The notes under the pieces: generated by a model
What the model saw: only the letters and a program-made list of their open reading frames with translations
Told to the model about the DNA's origin: nothing
The model's database searches: none
Assembly: GCF_016863615.1 (NCBI RefSeq)
Contig: NZ_BOPF01000002.1
Coordinates: forward strand, 186,001-250,000
Reading direction: 5' to 3'
Length of the DNA: 64,000 bases
Source of the DNA: Virgisporangium aliadipatigenens
GTDB lineage: Bacteria > Actinomycetota > Actinomycetes > Mycobacteriales > Micromonosporaceae
Position numbers and translations under genes: made by a program
Part shown: positions 26,971 to 35,949 of the stretch, one piece after another
Layout: every line of letters starts with the position of its first letter
Position numbering within the stretch: position 1 is the first letter of the stretch

Positions 26971-29202
26971 ATGCACCTCGAATTCGGCGTACTCGGGCCG
27001 TTGCGGGTTCGCGCGGGCGGCGATCTGGTGGTCGCCGGTGAACGGCAACGCGTGGTGCTGGCCTTGCTGCTGGTCCGGGCGGACCAGGTGGTGACCTTCG
27101 CGGAGTTCGCCGAGGCGATCTGGGATGACGACCCGCCGGAGACGGCACGACGGCAGGTACAGAACGCCGTCTCGCAATTGCGGGCCATGTTGAAGCAACA
27201 CGGCGTCTCGGCGATGTTGTCCGCAGTGCCGGGCGGCTACCGGCTGTGCCCCGGTTCGGACCGGCTCGACCTGATGCGCTTCGAGTCGCTGGTGTCGGCC
27301 GCTCAGGAACGGATGGCGGCGCATCGCCCGGACGAGGCCGCGGCTCTCCTGCGCGATGCCCTGTCGTTGTGGCGGGGACCCGCGTTGACCGGCCTGGACA
27401 GTGCGCTGCTGCACCGGCACGCCGTCCGCCTGGAGGAAATGCGACTGGCCGCCGTCGAGGACTGCGTGGAGCAGGAACTGGCCGCCGGTCAGCAGGTCGG
27501 ACTGTTGCGTCAACTCCCGCTGTTGGTCGCGCAGCACCCGTTCCGGGAACGGTTGGCCGGCGTGCTCATGCTCGCCCTGTGTCGCGACGGTCGGCGGGCG
27601 GACGCGTTGGAGCTGTACCGGCAGGTGGCGGCACGGCTCTCCGACGAACTCGGCATCGGCCCCGGGCCGGCCCTGCGTCGCGTCTTGACGCAGGTGCTGC
27701 GCGCGGATCCGGTGCTCGACGCCGTTGCGCCGCCGGACCCGCCACCGGCCCGGCCGGTTCCGCCCACCCGTGCCGCCGCCGCGCTCGGCATGCTCGCGCC
27801 GCCGTTAAGGCGGCGGCGCGAGTGGGTCGGGGCGGCGATCGTGCGCGCGCAGGTGGTGGCGTTGGTGTTGTTGCTCGGCGGCGATCTGGGCGCGCCGGCG
27901 TACGAGCCCATGACCGGGCTGTTCAACATCGTCGTGGCGCCGATAGCGGTCGACGCACCGTCGGCAGCGGTGGCACTCACCGGCCGGCGGCTCGACGCGG
28001 CACTCCGGCAGTACCTGCGGGGCCTGGCGGACAGCGGCCCGACGGTCCGGGTGCGCACCGTCCCGGGCACGCGGGCCGTCGTCGACCGGCCGACGTCGCA
28101 CTCGGTCGCGGTCGCCCGTCGGTACGCCGCCGATGTGGTGATCTCGGGCAGCGTGCAGGTCGACGGCGACGTGGCGGCGGTTCGCCTGCACGTGTACGTC
28201 AGCGACCGGACGCTGGCGGAGACCCCCGAACTCGTCGGACTGCACACGACGCGCACCGTCGAGCCGGTCGAGGCAGTGACCGGCAACTGGCAGCTCAACG
28301 AGGACCTGGTTGCGGCGCACGTGCACCGGTTGACCGGATTGGTCGCGCTCAGCCGGGGGCTCGGCGCCTACTCGCTGGAGGATTTCCCGGCCGCCGAGGC
28401 ACAGCTGCGCACCGCCGAGGAGGCGTTCATCGCCGCCGACCGCGCGACCGGCACCCGGACGGCGGGGCGTGAGGCGCTGTATCTCATGCTGGGCAACGTC
28501 GTCGGGCGGGCCGACCGGACCAGGCTCGCCACGGCGGAGGAGTACTTCCGTCGTGCACTCGCCGAACGGCCCGACTACGCACGCGGCCGACTCGGCCTGG
28601 CCGAGGCGATCCGTGCGGGCGTGCCGTGCCGGCCGGGCGGTGACGGGCAGGAGCGCCTCAGCGAGGCGGCGCGGGCGTACGAGGCGGCGCTCGACGCCGA
28701 CGGGGGTTCCGACGGCGAGGCACTGACGCGGATGAAACTGCACCTCGGGCTCGGCCTGGCACACCAGTGCGCGAGCATCGTCGGCGGAACGCCGCAATGG
28801 GCCTCCGCCCACGAGGAGTTCGCGCGGGCGATCCGGCTGCTCCCGGTGGTGCGGGGCTCCCCGGCGGGTATGCGACACGCGCTTCGACTTGCTGCCGAGG
28901 CCTGGGCGGGGCAGGCCCTGATCGCGCTCCAGACCGCGGACCAACCCGGACACACCGGCTTCGGGGGATATCCGGCGGCGGCCACGGGATACCGCGAGGC
29001 GATCGCCCTGCTCGACCGCATGCACGTGGACCGCCCCTCCGTTCTTGAACGGAAGCGGATCTTCCTGTGCAATCTGCGCGACGCGTACGCCCGCCTCGGC
29101 GACGTGGCGGGGCGCGACACGGTCGACGGCCACCTGACCGCGATGTCCTGCGGCGCCCCGGCCGTAGCGACCACCCCGTCGTGCTGCGGATCGACGCGGT
29201 GA
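26971..29202 (+). CDS. SARP-type regulator with predicted membrane segment and TPR-like C-terminus
   Basis: A 743-aa protein. An OmpR-type winged helix (1-~92, FGVLGPLRVRAGGDLVVAGERQRVVLALLLV) and a BTAD helical domain (~99-245) define a Streptomyces antibiotic regulatory protein-type activator. After a Pro-rich linker, RRRREWVGAAIVRAQVVALVLLLGG (about 281-304) looks like a membrane segment with positively charged inner flank. An alpha/beta domain (LFNIVVAPIAVD..AADVVISGSVQVDG) and TPR-like repeats follow. This arrangement suggests membrane-tethered sensing. Stop overlaps the next gene's GTG (GTGA). Start from ATG after a GGGGGCGGG stretch. Confidence 0.82.
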   Translation: MHLEFGVLGPLRVRAGGDLVVAGERQRVVLALLLVRADQVVTFAEFAEAIWDDDPPETARRQVQNAVSQLRAMLKQHGVSAMLSAVPGGYRLCPGSDRLDLMRFESLVSAAQERMAAHRPDEAAALLRDALSLWRGPALTGLDSALLHRHAVRLEEMRLAAVEDCVEQELAAGQQVGLLRQLPLLVAQHPFRERLAGVLMLALCRDGRRADALELYRQVAARLSDELGIGPGPALRRVLTQVLRADPVLDAVAPPDPPPARPVPPTRAAAALGMLAPPLRRRREWVGAAIVRAQVVALVLLLGGDLGAPAYEPMTGLFNIVVAPIAVDAPSAAVALTGRRLDAALRQYLRGLADSGPTVRVRTVPGTRAVVDRPTSHSVAVARRYAADVVISGSVQVDGDVAAVRLHVYVSDRTLAETPELVGLHTTRTVEPVEAVTGNWQLNEDLVAAHVHRLTGLVALSRGLGAYSLEDFPAAEAQLRTAEEAFIAADRATGTRTAGREALYLMLGNVVGRADRTRLATAEEYFRRALAERPDYARGRLGLAEAIRAGVPCRPGGDGQERLSEAARAYEAALDADGGSDGEALTRMKLHLGLGLAHQCASIVGGTPQWASAHEEFARAIRLLPVVRGSPAGMRHALRLAAEAWAGQALIALQTADQPGHTGFGGYPAAATGYREAIALLDRMHVDRPSVLERKRIFLCNLRDAYARLGDVAGRDTVDGHLTAMSCGAPAVATTPSCCGSTR

Positions 29203-30569
29203 ACGCCGACGCGCTCCGTGGCCGGTTCCGGCGTGCCTCGGCGATGTTCGCGCTCGCCGTCGTCTCCGGGTGTCTCGCCTTCGCCGCCGGCCGTGCGACG
29301 TCGGGACCGGCGGCGACCGCACCCGGCACGCCGATGCCTGCGCCGTTCCCCGCGACGTCCGGTCACCTCCCGACGGCGTCGACACCGGCCGCCGCGTCAT
29401 CCGAGGGCAGGCCGCCCGTCGGGACGACGGCCACGGGACCGGCGGCCGCCACCGGACCGGCGACGGCCGCGGGACCGACGCCTGGAAGCGGACCGGACCT
29501 GTCGAGGACGGCCTCGTCGCCTCCCGACGGCGTTGCCGCCCAGGCCGAGGTCTACCTCGGCGGCGAGGGCTTCTGCCTGGGAAGGATCGAACCGGGCGCG
29601 CCGCGCATCGTCGTGATGACGCCGTCCGATCGTTCCGGCGTCGTGGAGATCCCCGGCGTTCTGAACGCCTGCCTGCAGAACTTCGGCGAGGGCGTCGACG
29701 TGGAGGTCGAGTTCATTCCGGCCGCCGGTGGCTCCTTCAGCCGACATCTCCCGCCGCCCCGATCCCCGGACAACTACGGCGCATGGGTGCACCTGCCCGT
29801 CGGTATGCCCTTGGGCCCGTTGCGGATCGTCGCCCGTCAGGATGCCACCGTGGCCGAACTGTCGGTCACGCTCGCCCTGCCGAGCACACCGAGGTTGCTG
29901 CTCGTCAGGCCGCCGTTCCTCCATCTCGGGGCCGACCTCGATCTGTACCTCGGTGGCTTCCCGGCAGGCCGGCCGGCGACCCTGCATCTGTACGGGTCAT
30001 CAGATCCCGGGCCGCTCCAGCCGTACCGCAGTTCGTTCGCCGTGTCGGTCGACGAACGTGGCCAGGCGCACGTGGTGATCGATACCCGTCCGGACGATCC
30101 GCCCGGCTGTTACGGGGTCGTCAGTCCGTCGGTCCGGGAGCCCGTCGGCGGCAATCTTCCGGCCCGTCCGGGATTCTGCCTCCCGGATCAGGCCCCGGCG
30201 GCTCCGACCGACCCGCCGAACGGCGGTCACGCCGCCGGCGCGCCCGCGGGAGGAGCGGTGCCCGGCTCGACGGTCAGTGTCCCCGACTCCGCGTCGAGGA
30301 ACGCCGTCGTGCCCAGCGGCACCGTCAGCTGGCCGCTGCCGTGCCCGATCGGCAGCCCGCCGAGCACCGGCACGCCCAGATCCGCCACCCGGTCCCGGAT
30401 GGAGGCCGTCGTGTCGGCGATCCAGCTGCGCCGCGCGTCCGGGTTGGCCCACCGGTACGCCCGCCGGGCCCAGTGCCCGCCGCTGAACTCCACCAGATGC
30501 CCGATCGCGATCCCGGCCAGCCGGTCCAGGGCACCGATGCGGCGCAGGTGGGTGAGCATGCTGTCGTAG
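29199..30569 (+). CDS. membrane-anchored extracytoplasmic protein coupled to the SARP
   Basis: A 456-aa frame: N-terminal anchor (about 14-34, ASAMFALAVVSGCLAFAAGRAT), a long Ala/Pro/Thr-rich linker to ~115, then an exported domain with paired cysteines (GFCLGRIEPG, LNACLQNFG, PGCYGVVSPS, GFCLP) to about residue 343. GTG 29199 overlaps the SARP stop. The last ~114 codons run antisense through the S66 gene and are low-complexity, so the original stop near 30225 was probably lost. Probably a partner or sensor for the SARP; the function is inference. Confidence 0.65.
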   Translation: MNADALRGRFRRASAMFALAVVSGCLAFAAGRATSGPAATAPGTPMPAPFPATSGHLPTASTPAAASSEGRPPVGTTATGPAAATGPATAAGPTPGSGPDLSRTASSPPDGVAAQAEVYLGGEGFCLGRIEPGAPRIVVMTPSDRSGVVEIPGVLNACLQNFGEGVDVEVEFIPAAGGSFSRHLPPPRSPDNYGAWVHLPVGMPLGPLRIVARQDATVAELSVTLALPSTPRLLLVRPPFLHLGADLDLYLGGFPAGRPATLHLYGSSDPGPLQPYRSSFAVSVDERGQAHVVIDTRPDDPPGCYGVVSPSVREPVGGNLPARPGFCLPDQAPAAPTDPPNGGHAAGAPAGGAVPGSTVSVPDSASRNAVVPSGTVSWPLPCPIGSPPSTGTPRSATRSRMEAVVSAIQLRRASGLAHRYARRAQCPPLNSTRCPIAIPASRSRAPMRRRWVSMLS

Positions 30570-31252
30570 TTGGCGGGCGCCTCGCCGACGTCCTCGAACA
30601 TGAGGATCGCCCCGTCGAGGTCGGGAAAGTCGGGGGTGCCGATCGCGGCGGTGAGCATGTACAGGTTGCCGCCGACGAGCCGGCCGGTGGCGCGGCCCGG
30701 CACCCGGATCTCCGCGCTCGGTTCGGCCGGGTCGCTGTGCAGCACGATCGGCTCGCCGGTCATCAGGCAGCGGCGCAGCGACTCGACGCACTCCGGGCCG
30801 AGCCGGCCGTCGCCCCACACCATGACCGGTCCGTAGAACGTCGCCAGCCGGTGCTCCCGCCACAGCCGGTGGTGCAGGGCGGTGATGTCGCTGAATCCCA
30901 TGAAAACCCTGGGGTCGGCCGCGAGCGCGGACAGGTCCAGCCGGTCCACGATGCGCTGCGTGCCGTAGCCGCCGGCGGCCGCGAAGACGCCGCGGATCCC
31001 GGGGTCGCGCAGGGCGGCGTCGAGGTCGGCGAGGCGTTCGTCGTCGGTGCCGGCGAGGTAGCCGTTGTGCTTGTGCACGTGGGCGCCGACCTCGACCTCG
31101 AGCCCGAACCCGCGCAGGAGTTCGATGCCGCGGTTGAGGCGTTCGTCCACGGGGCCGGCCGGGGCGACGATGCGCACGCGGTCACCGGGTCGCAACGCCT
31201 GGGGACGCAGGACCTGCACGGGTTGCGACGGAGCCAGTCCGGGGCCGTGCAC
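30227..31252 (-). CDS. S66-family LD-carboxypeptidase
   Basis: A 341-aa muramoyltetrapeptide carboxypeptidase-type serine peptidase, which trims D-Ala from recycled or mature peptidoglycan tetrapeptides. The triad is visible as MGFSD (Ser121), ILMFEDVGE (Glu220) and PIGHGSG (His304). Related S66 members process microcin C-like compounds or act in self-immunity. No signal peptide, so cytoplasmic. GTG 31252 has AGGAGG eight bases upstream. The upstream 102 bases (31253-31354) hold no promoter I can place with confidence. Confidence 0.92.
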   Translation of the reverse strand: MHGPGLAPSQPVQVLRPQALRPGDRVRIVAPAGPVDERLNRGIELLRGFGLEVEVGAHVHKHNGYLAGTDDERLADLDAALRDPGIRGVFAAAGGYGTQRIVDRLDLSALAADPRVFMGFSDITALHHRLWREHRLATFYGPVMVWGDGRLGPECVESLRRCLMTGEPIVLHSDPAEPSAEIRVPGRATGRLVGGNLYMLTAAIGTPDFPDLDGAILMFEDVGEAPANYDSMLTHLRRIGALDRLAGIAIGHLVEFSGGHWARRAYRWANPDARRSWIADTTASIRDRVADLGVPVLGGLPIGHGSGQLTVPLGTTAFLDAESGTLTVEPGTAPPAGAPAA

Positions 31253-31354
31253 GTGTCGGTCCTCCTACCAGTCGATGACATGCCAAATGCCGAAAAACAC
31301 TCTCCTATCGCCGGCCGGGCGTCAACTTGTGACGATGCGACAAACGTCATCCTG

Positions 31355-32554
31355 TTAGACGTTCGACCGAGGGGTCCCGGTGACACGTCCACGGGAGACG
31401 ACCGCGCGGACGGCGCGCACGGCGGAGATCTCGGTGGTCGGATCGCCCTCGACGATGAGCAGGTCGGCGTCGAGCCCGGCGCGGAGGCGGCCGGTGCGCC
31501 CGGCGAGCCCGCAGGCGTCCGCGGCGCGTCCCGTGGCGGAGGCGAGGGCGTCCACTGTGGACACTCCGGCGGCGGCCAGCTCGACGACGGCGCGGGGCAG
31601 GTTGCCGTGCGCCTTGACCGGGTTGATGCCGGAGTCCGCGCCGCTGATCAGGGTGACGCCGTGCCGGTGCAGGATGCCGACGTTGGCGATCAGGTTGTCG
31701 ACGGTGAGGCCGTGGCGGGCGACCGTCTCGGCGACCGCGGGCGGCAGCGGCGGCATGCGGCTCAGGTCGTGCCCGAGCGTGGGACAGACCGCGATGCCGG
31801 CGGCGGCGATCGCGTCGGCGACCTCGGGCGGGGCGCCGTGCCCGTGCGCGCCGATGCAGCTGCAGTGCTCGATGCCGTCCACTCCGGCGGCGAGGCACTG
31901 CTGCACGGCGGCGAGCGCGTGCGCGTGGGCGGTCACCGGCAGCCCGTGCCGGTGCGCCTCGTCGACCACGGCCCGCACCTCGTCGAGGGTGAACTGGCAG
32001 GCCCCCACGTCGGACGACGGCGTCATCATGCCGCCGCTGGTCATGAGCTTGACGAGGTCGGCGCCGCGTTCGGCGCGCTCGCGGACGGCGGCCCGCAGCG
32101 CCGCGACGCCGGCGACCGCTCCGCCGAGGTCCGCGCAGTGCCCGCCGAGGCTGGTGATCGGTGGCCCGGACGCGACCACCGTCGGTCCGTCCGGCCGGTC
32201 GCGGTGCCGGTCCACGACCGCCCACCGGTAGTCACCGAGGTCGCGGACCGCCGTCACGCCGGCTTCGAGCTGTCGGTCGAACGCCGTGCGCACCGCCGCG
32301 TCGATCTCGTCGTCGCCGATGTGCGGCAGCCGGTCGAGCGCGTCCATGGCGTCGTTGCCGCACAGGTGGGTGTGCGCGTCGATGAGCCCCGGCAGGAGGG
32401 TGGTGCCCGGGAGGTAGGTCACGGCGCAGTCGTGCGGGGCGGGCGGGTGGCCCTCCTGGACGGCCACGATCCTTCCGTCGTCCACCAGGACCAGGGCGCC
32501 CGAGCTCAGCACCCGCTCCCCGTCGAAAGCGCGATCCGCGCGGTATGCGTACAC
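31355..32554 (-). CDS. metal-dependent amidohydrolase
   Basis: A 399-aa TIM-barrel amidohydrolase. Metal ligands are visible: DAHTH (His61, His63), a Lys in LVKLMTSGG, VTAHAH, GIEHCS and SGADSG. Closest in style to the Xaa-Pro dipeptidase/imidazolonepropionase-like group; substrate unknown. GTG 32554 is the start: a TAGCAT -10 box lies exactly six bases upstream, implying leaderless mRNA. Divergent from a TetR gene with a shared 14-bp operator. Confidence 0.88.
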   Translation of the reverse strand: MYAYRADRAFDGERVLSSGALVLVDDGRIVAVQEGHPPAPHDCAVTYLPGTTLLPGLIDAHTHLCGNDAMDALDRLPHIGDDEIDAAVRTAFDRQLEAGVTAVRDLGDYRWAVVDRHRDRPDGPTVVASGPPITSLGGHCADLGGAVAGVAALRAAVRERAERGADLVKLMTSGGMMTPSSDVGACQFTLDEVRAVVDEAHRHGLPVTAHAHALAAVQQCLAAGVDGIEHCSCIGAHGHGAPPEVADAIAAAGIAVCPTLGHDLSRMPPLPPAVAETVARHGLTVDNLIANVGILHRHGVTLISGADSGINPVKAHGNLPRAVVELAAAGVSTVDALASATGRAADACGLAGRTGRLRAGLDADLLIVEGDPTTEISAVRAVRAVVSRGRVTGTPRSNV

Positions 32555-32608
32555 CCCGAAATGCTACTACGCCTGTTGTCTTTCGAACTACGGGTGTAGT
32601 CTGCCGGC
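32555..32608. promoter_or_regulatory. divergent leaderless promoters with TetR operator
   Basis: A 54-base region serving two genes. Rightward -10 TAGTCT (32597-32602) is six bases before ATG 32609. Leftward -10 TAGCAT (32566-32561) is six bases before GTG 32554. The inverted repeat ACTAC-GGGT-GTAGT (32587-32600) overlaps the rightward -10, a fitting autoregulatory operator. Confidence 0.6.
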
Positions 32609-33175
32609 ATGGGACGACGCGAAGACCTGCTCGACGCGGCCATCACCGTGCTCGGCGAGCGGGGCATGCGCGCGCTCACGCACCGGGCCGTCGACGCCGC
32701 CGCGGGACTGCCGGCCGGTTCGACATCCAACCTCTTCCGGACCCGGGAGGCGCTGCTCAGCGGCGTCATCGACCGCTTCGCCGCCCGCGAACGCGCCAAC
32801 TGGGAAGAGACCGCCCTGCGCAGCACGCCCACGACGCCGGCGGAGCTGGCGGCGGCGATGACGGCGTTCGCGCACGAGGCGACCGGGCGGCACCGGACGC
32901 TGACCCTGGCGAGGTACGCGATCCTCGTGGAGTCCGGCATCCAGCCGTCCCTGCGGGCACAGCTGCTGGCCACCGGCGCCGGCGTCAACGAGTGGTTCGT
33001 CAACTGGCTGCGGGTGGCCGGCTCGACCGATCCGCGGCGGCACGCGCCCCAGCTGATGAACCACTGGACCGGCCTGGTCCTGCACGAACTGGCGATCCCG
33101 GACCCGACGTTCGACCCGTCGGCCCAGATCCTGGCGCTCGTCACCAGCGTCCTGAGGGATGGAGTGAGGACATGA
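32609..33175 (+). CDS. TetR-family transcriptional regulator
   Basis: A 188-aa regulator. The helix-turn-helix at the N-terminus is RREDLLDAAITVLGERGMRALTHRAVDAAAGLPAGSTSNLFRTREALL, the SNLFRTR variant of the usual YYHF recognition helix. It is leaderless by position. Its stop overlaps the next start (ATGA, 33172-33175). It probably represses itself, the downstream DinB-like enzyme and the divergent amidohydrolase through the operator at 32587-32600. Confidence 0.9.
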   Translation: MGRREDLLDAAITVLGERGMRALTHRAVDAAAGLPAGSTSNLFRTREALLSGVIDRFAARERANWEETALRSTPTTPAELAAAMTAFAHEATGRHRTLTLARYAILVESGIQPSLRAQLLATGAGVNEWFVNWLRVAGSTDPRRHAPQLMNHWTGLVLHELAIPDPTFDPSAQILALVTSVLRDGVRT

Positions 33176-33867
33176 CCGACCACTGGAGCACCGTCGACCA
33201 GCAGCGCACCGCCGTGGCGGACCTGCTCGACGGGCTCTCCGACGCCGAGTGGGCGCACCCGTCGCTCTGTCCGATGTGGACGGTCCGCGACGTGGCCGCC
33301 CACCTGACCCTCCAGGAACTGGGCCTGCGTGACCTGCCGGCGCTGCTGCGCTCCGTGCGGGGGAGCCTGGACCGCACCACCGCGCACATGGCCCGCCGCC
33401 GCGCCGCGGCCCTGCCGCCCGAACGCCTCGTCGCCGCGATCCGCGCCACCGTCGGCTCGCGCCGGCACAACCTCGGCGTGACCCCGATGGAGACGCTCAT
33501 CGACATCCTGGTGCACACCCAGGACATCGCGATCCCGTTGGGGCGCCACGTCGACATGCCGCCGGAGGCGTGCGCGGCGGCGGCCGACCGGATGCTGTCG
33601 ATGCGCTGGCCGCCGCCGCCCCCGTCGGTGCGCCGCATGGCGGGCTTCCGTCTGGTGGCGACGGACTGCTCCTGGACGGCCGGCGTCGGACCGGAGGTGC
33701 GCGGGCCGATGGGCGCGCTGCTGCTGGTCTGCGCCGGCCGGTACGCGGCGCTCGACCGGGTCAGCGGCGCCGGTGCGGTCAGCCTCGGCGCAGACCCGGC
33801 ACCGGCCGCAGATACTCCTCCGCCGGCACCCCCGCAGCACGGAACCACGCCGCGAGGAAGCCGCTGA
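33172..33867 (+). CDS. DinB-like maleylpyruvate isomerase-family mycothiol-dependent enzyme
   Basis: A 231-aa protein. Metal-binding helical pattern: WAHPSLCPMWTVRDVAAHLTLQELG, then VTPMETLIDILVHTQDIAIPLG, giving the family's His triad (AAHL, VHTQDI). These enzymes use mycothiol as thiol cofactor for transfer, isomerisation or detoxification. ATG 33172 follows GAGTGAGGA and overlaps the TetR stop. The final ~30 residues overlap the converging peptidase gene by 89 bases and look like read-through of a lost stop. Confidence 0.85.
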   Translation: MTDHWSTVDQQRTAVADLLDGLSDAEWAHPSLCPMWTVRDVAAHLTLQELGLRDLPALLRSVRGSLDRTTAHMARRRAAALPPERLVAAIRATVGSRRHNLGVTPMETLIDILVHTQDIAIPLGRHVDMPPEACAAAADRMLSMRWPPPPPSVRRMAGFRLVATDCSWTAGVGPEVRGPMGALLLVCAGRYAALDRVSGAGAVSLGADPAPAADTPPPAPPQHGTTPRGSR

Positions 33868-35149
33868 GGTCGCGGCCCACCACCCGCTGCGCGAACGCCT
33901 CGAACATCGGCCAGTCCGCGTAACCGGCGCGGTGTTCGCGGGGCCACTGTGCGAGCAGCCGGCCGAACGCCGCCTCGCCGACGTAGCGGCGCAACGCGTG
34001 CAGGGCGAGCGGGCCCTTGCCGTACATGCCGATCCCGGGTGCCGTCCCGGGGCGGTACAGCTCCTGCCAGAAGCCGGCGTCGTCCTTCTTCTCCTCGACC
34101 TGCGAACGGTAGCGGGCGTCGAGATCCGCGCCGTCCTTCGCCTCGTTCCACAGCCAGGTGGCGTAGACGGCGAAGCACTCGGCGAGGCACGCGTCCGCCG
34201 GCCCGTTCGCCGCGGCCGAGACGCCGTACCACTGGTGTGCCTGTTCGTGGACGACGGCGTCGAGCGTCATGAAGCGCGCGTTGCCGGCGCCGAGGTACAC
34301 CGGGCGGGTCTGCGGCGCCGTCGCCGGCCCGTCGTCGTTGACGTGCGTGAAGACGTTCCCGGCGGCGCGGAACGGATACCGGCCGAAGCGGCCGGCGAGG
34401 AAGTCCAGGATCTCCGGCAGCCGGTGCGCCAGCGGCGCCGTCGCCTCCCGCAGCCCGGGCGCGTAGGCGTCGACCACCGGCGTGCCGTCGGCCAGGGTCG
34501 AACGCTCGAACGCGAACCGGTCGACGGAGACGGCGAGGTGCGCCGGGTCGACGTTCGGCTCCGACCAGCGGAAGACGGCCGCCGTCGCCCCCTGCGGGAC
34601 CGGCTCCTCGCGACCCACCGACACGACGCCCCAGCCGGGCGGGACGGTGGCCGTCAGCCGGAAGTCGGCCCGGTCGTGGGCGTCCTCGTGCGCCGGGAAC
34701 CACGCACCGGAACTGCCCTGGAACGCGGTCGCCCCGCCGGAGACGGTGGGCAGCCAGCCGGCGCCGGGCGTGCCCTCGTACTCGACCCGCACGCGCAGCG
34801 GCGCACCGGGCGCGAGCGGACGGGCCGGCACGATCACGAGTTCCTCCGCACCCTCCCGCGCGAACGTCGCCGGCTTCGCGTTCACCGTGACCGCACGGAC
34901 CGCCGGCCCGCTCAGATGCAGCGCGAAGCGGTCGAGCCGGGCGATCGCCGTGGCGTCGACGACCGCGACGGCGCGCAGCGTGCCGCTCTCCGGCCGGTAC
35001 GTCATCGCGATGTCGTACGCGCCCACGTCGAACGCGCCACCGCCGGCCGGCTCGTCGGCGCCGAAACTCGTTCCCACGCCGAACGCCGCAGCGCTCAGCA
35101 CGGTCGCCGCGACGAACAGCACGCGGCGCCTTCTCCGATGAGATCCCAT
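33779..35149 (-). CDS. secreted M1-family (gluzincin) metallopeptidase
   Basis: A 456-aa protein with an N-terminal signal/anchor (RRRRRVLFVAATVLSAAAFGVGTSFGA). A beta-rich N-domain precedes a zinc site HEQAH (His301, Glu302, His305) and the third ligand Glu324 in LAECFAVYATWLW. The GXMEN substrate motif of true M1 aminopeptidases is not present; TRPVYLGAGN occupies the region. It is short for M1 (usually 800+), lacking the C-terminal helical domain. ATG 35149 begins the signal; no clear ribosome site. Extracytoplasmic; substrate unknown. Confidence 0.85.
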   Translation of the reverse strand: MGSHRRRRRVLFVAATVLSAAAFGVGTSFGADEPAGGGAFDVGAYDIAMTYRPESGTLRAVAVVDATAIARLDRFALHLSGPAVRAVTVNAKPATFAREGAEELVIVPARPLAPGAPLRVRVEYEGTPGAGWLPTVSGGATAFQGSSGAWFPAHEDAHDRADFRLTATVPPGWGVVSVGREEPVPQGATAAVFRWSEPNVDPAHLAVSVDRFAFERSTLADGTPVVDAYAPGLREATAPLAHRLPEILDFLAGRFGRYPFRAAGNVFTHVNDDGPATAPQTRPVYLGAGNARFMTLDAVVHEQAHQWYGVSAAANGPADACLAECFAVYATWLWNEAKDGADLDARYRSQVEEKKDDAGFWQELYRPGTAPGIGMYGKGPLALHALRRYVGEAAFGRLLAQWPREHRAGYADWPMFEAFAQRVVGRDLSGFLAAWFRAAGVPAEEYLRPVPGLRRG

Positions 35150-35261
35150 GACCGGCAAGGCTGCGCCGGCACCGTCCCGGGCGCGCACGCCTGATGTCCC
35201 GATCCTGTCGCAGCCCGCCCACGCCCACGGCACACCCCCCGAACATCCGCATACTGGGCGG

Positions 35262-35936
35262 ATGGTGTCGATCCTGCTGATCGAAGACGATCCGCTGCTG
35301 CGGCGCGGACTCCACCTCGCCCTGGGCAGGCACGGTCACCAGGTGCGCACCGCCGACACCGGCGAGGAGGGCCTCCGCGAACTCCGCACCGCGGCGCCCG
35401 ATCTCGTGGTGGTCGACGTGATGCTGCCCGGTATCGACGGGATCGAGGTGTGCCGGCGCGTCCGTTCGGCCGGCGAGGTTCCGGTGATCATGCTGACCGC
35501 GCGCGGCGACGACCTCGACATCGTGGCGGGGCTGGAGGCGGGGGCGGACGACTACGTCGTCAAACCGGCCCGGCCGACCGTGCTCGACGCGCGCATCCGC
35601 GCCGTGCTGCGCCGCGGCTCCGGCCCACCGGACGGCGTACGGGTGCACGGCGACCTGCGGGTCGACACGGCGGCGCTGACCGTGACGCGGTGCGGCGTGC
35701 CGGTGCCGCTGACCGCGACCGAGCTGCGGCTGCTGCTCACCATCTCCCGCGCCCCGGGCCGGGTGTGGAGCCGGCAGCAGCTGCTGGAGGACGTGTGGGA
35801 ACACGACTATCTCGGCGACTCGCGGCTGGTGGACAACTGCGTGCAGCGGCTGCGGGCCAAGGTGGAGGCCGATCCGGCCGCGCCGCGGTACGTGCAGACG
35901 GTGCGCGGGTTCGGCTACCGGTTCGGCCCGCTGTGA
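35262..35936 (+). CDS. OmpR-type response regulator
   Basis: A 224-aa regulator. Receiver domain with acidic pair ED9-D10, phosphoacceptor Asp52 (VVVDVMLPG), Thr in IMLTARG and Lys in YVVKPA. C-terminal winged helix ends with [40 protein letters not shown] 35262 is six bases after a CATACT box, so probably leaderless. First gene of an operon with the kinase and a lipoprotein. Confidence 0.95.
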   Translation: MVSILLIEDDPLLRRGLHLALGRHGHQVRTADTGEEGLRELRTAAPDLVVVDVMLPGIDGIEVCRRVRSAGEVPVIMLTARGDDLDIVAGLEAGADDYVVKPARPTVLDARIRAVLRRGSGPPDGVRVHGDLRVDTAALTVTRCGVPVPLTATELRLLLTISRAPGRVWSRQQLLEDVWEHDYLGDSRLVDNCVQRLRAKVEADPAAPRYVQTVRGFGYRFGPL

Positions 35937-35949
35937 CGCGAGGGCGGGT

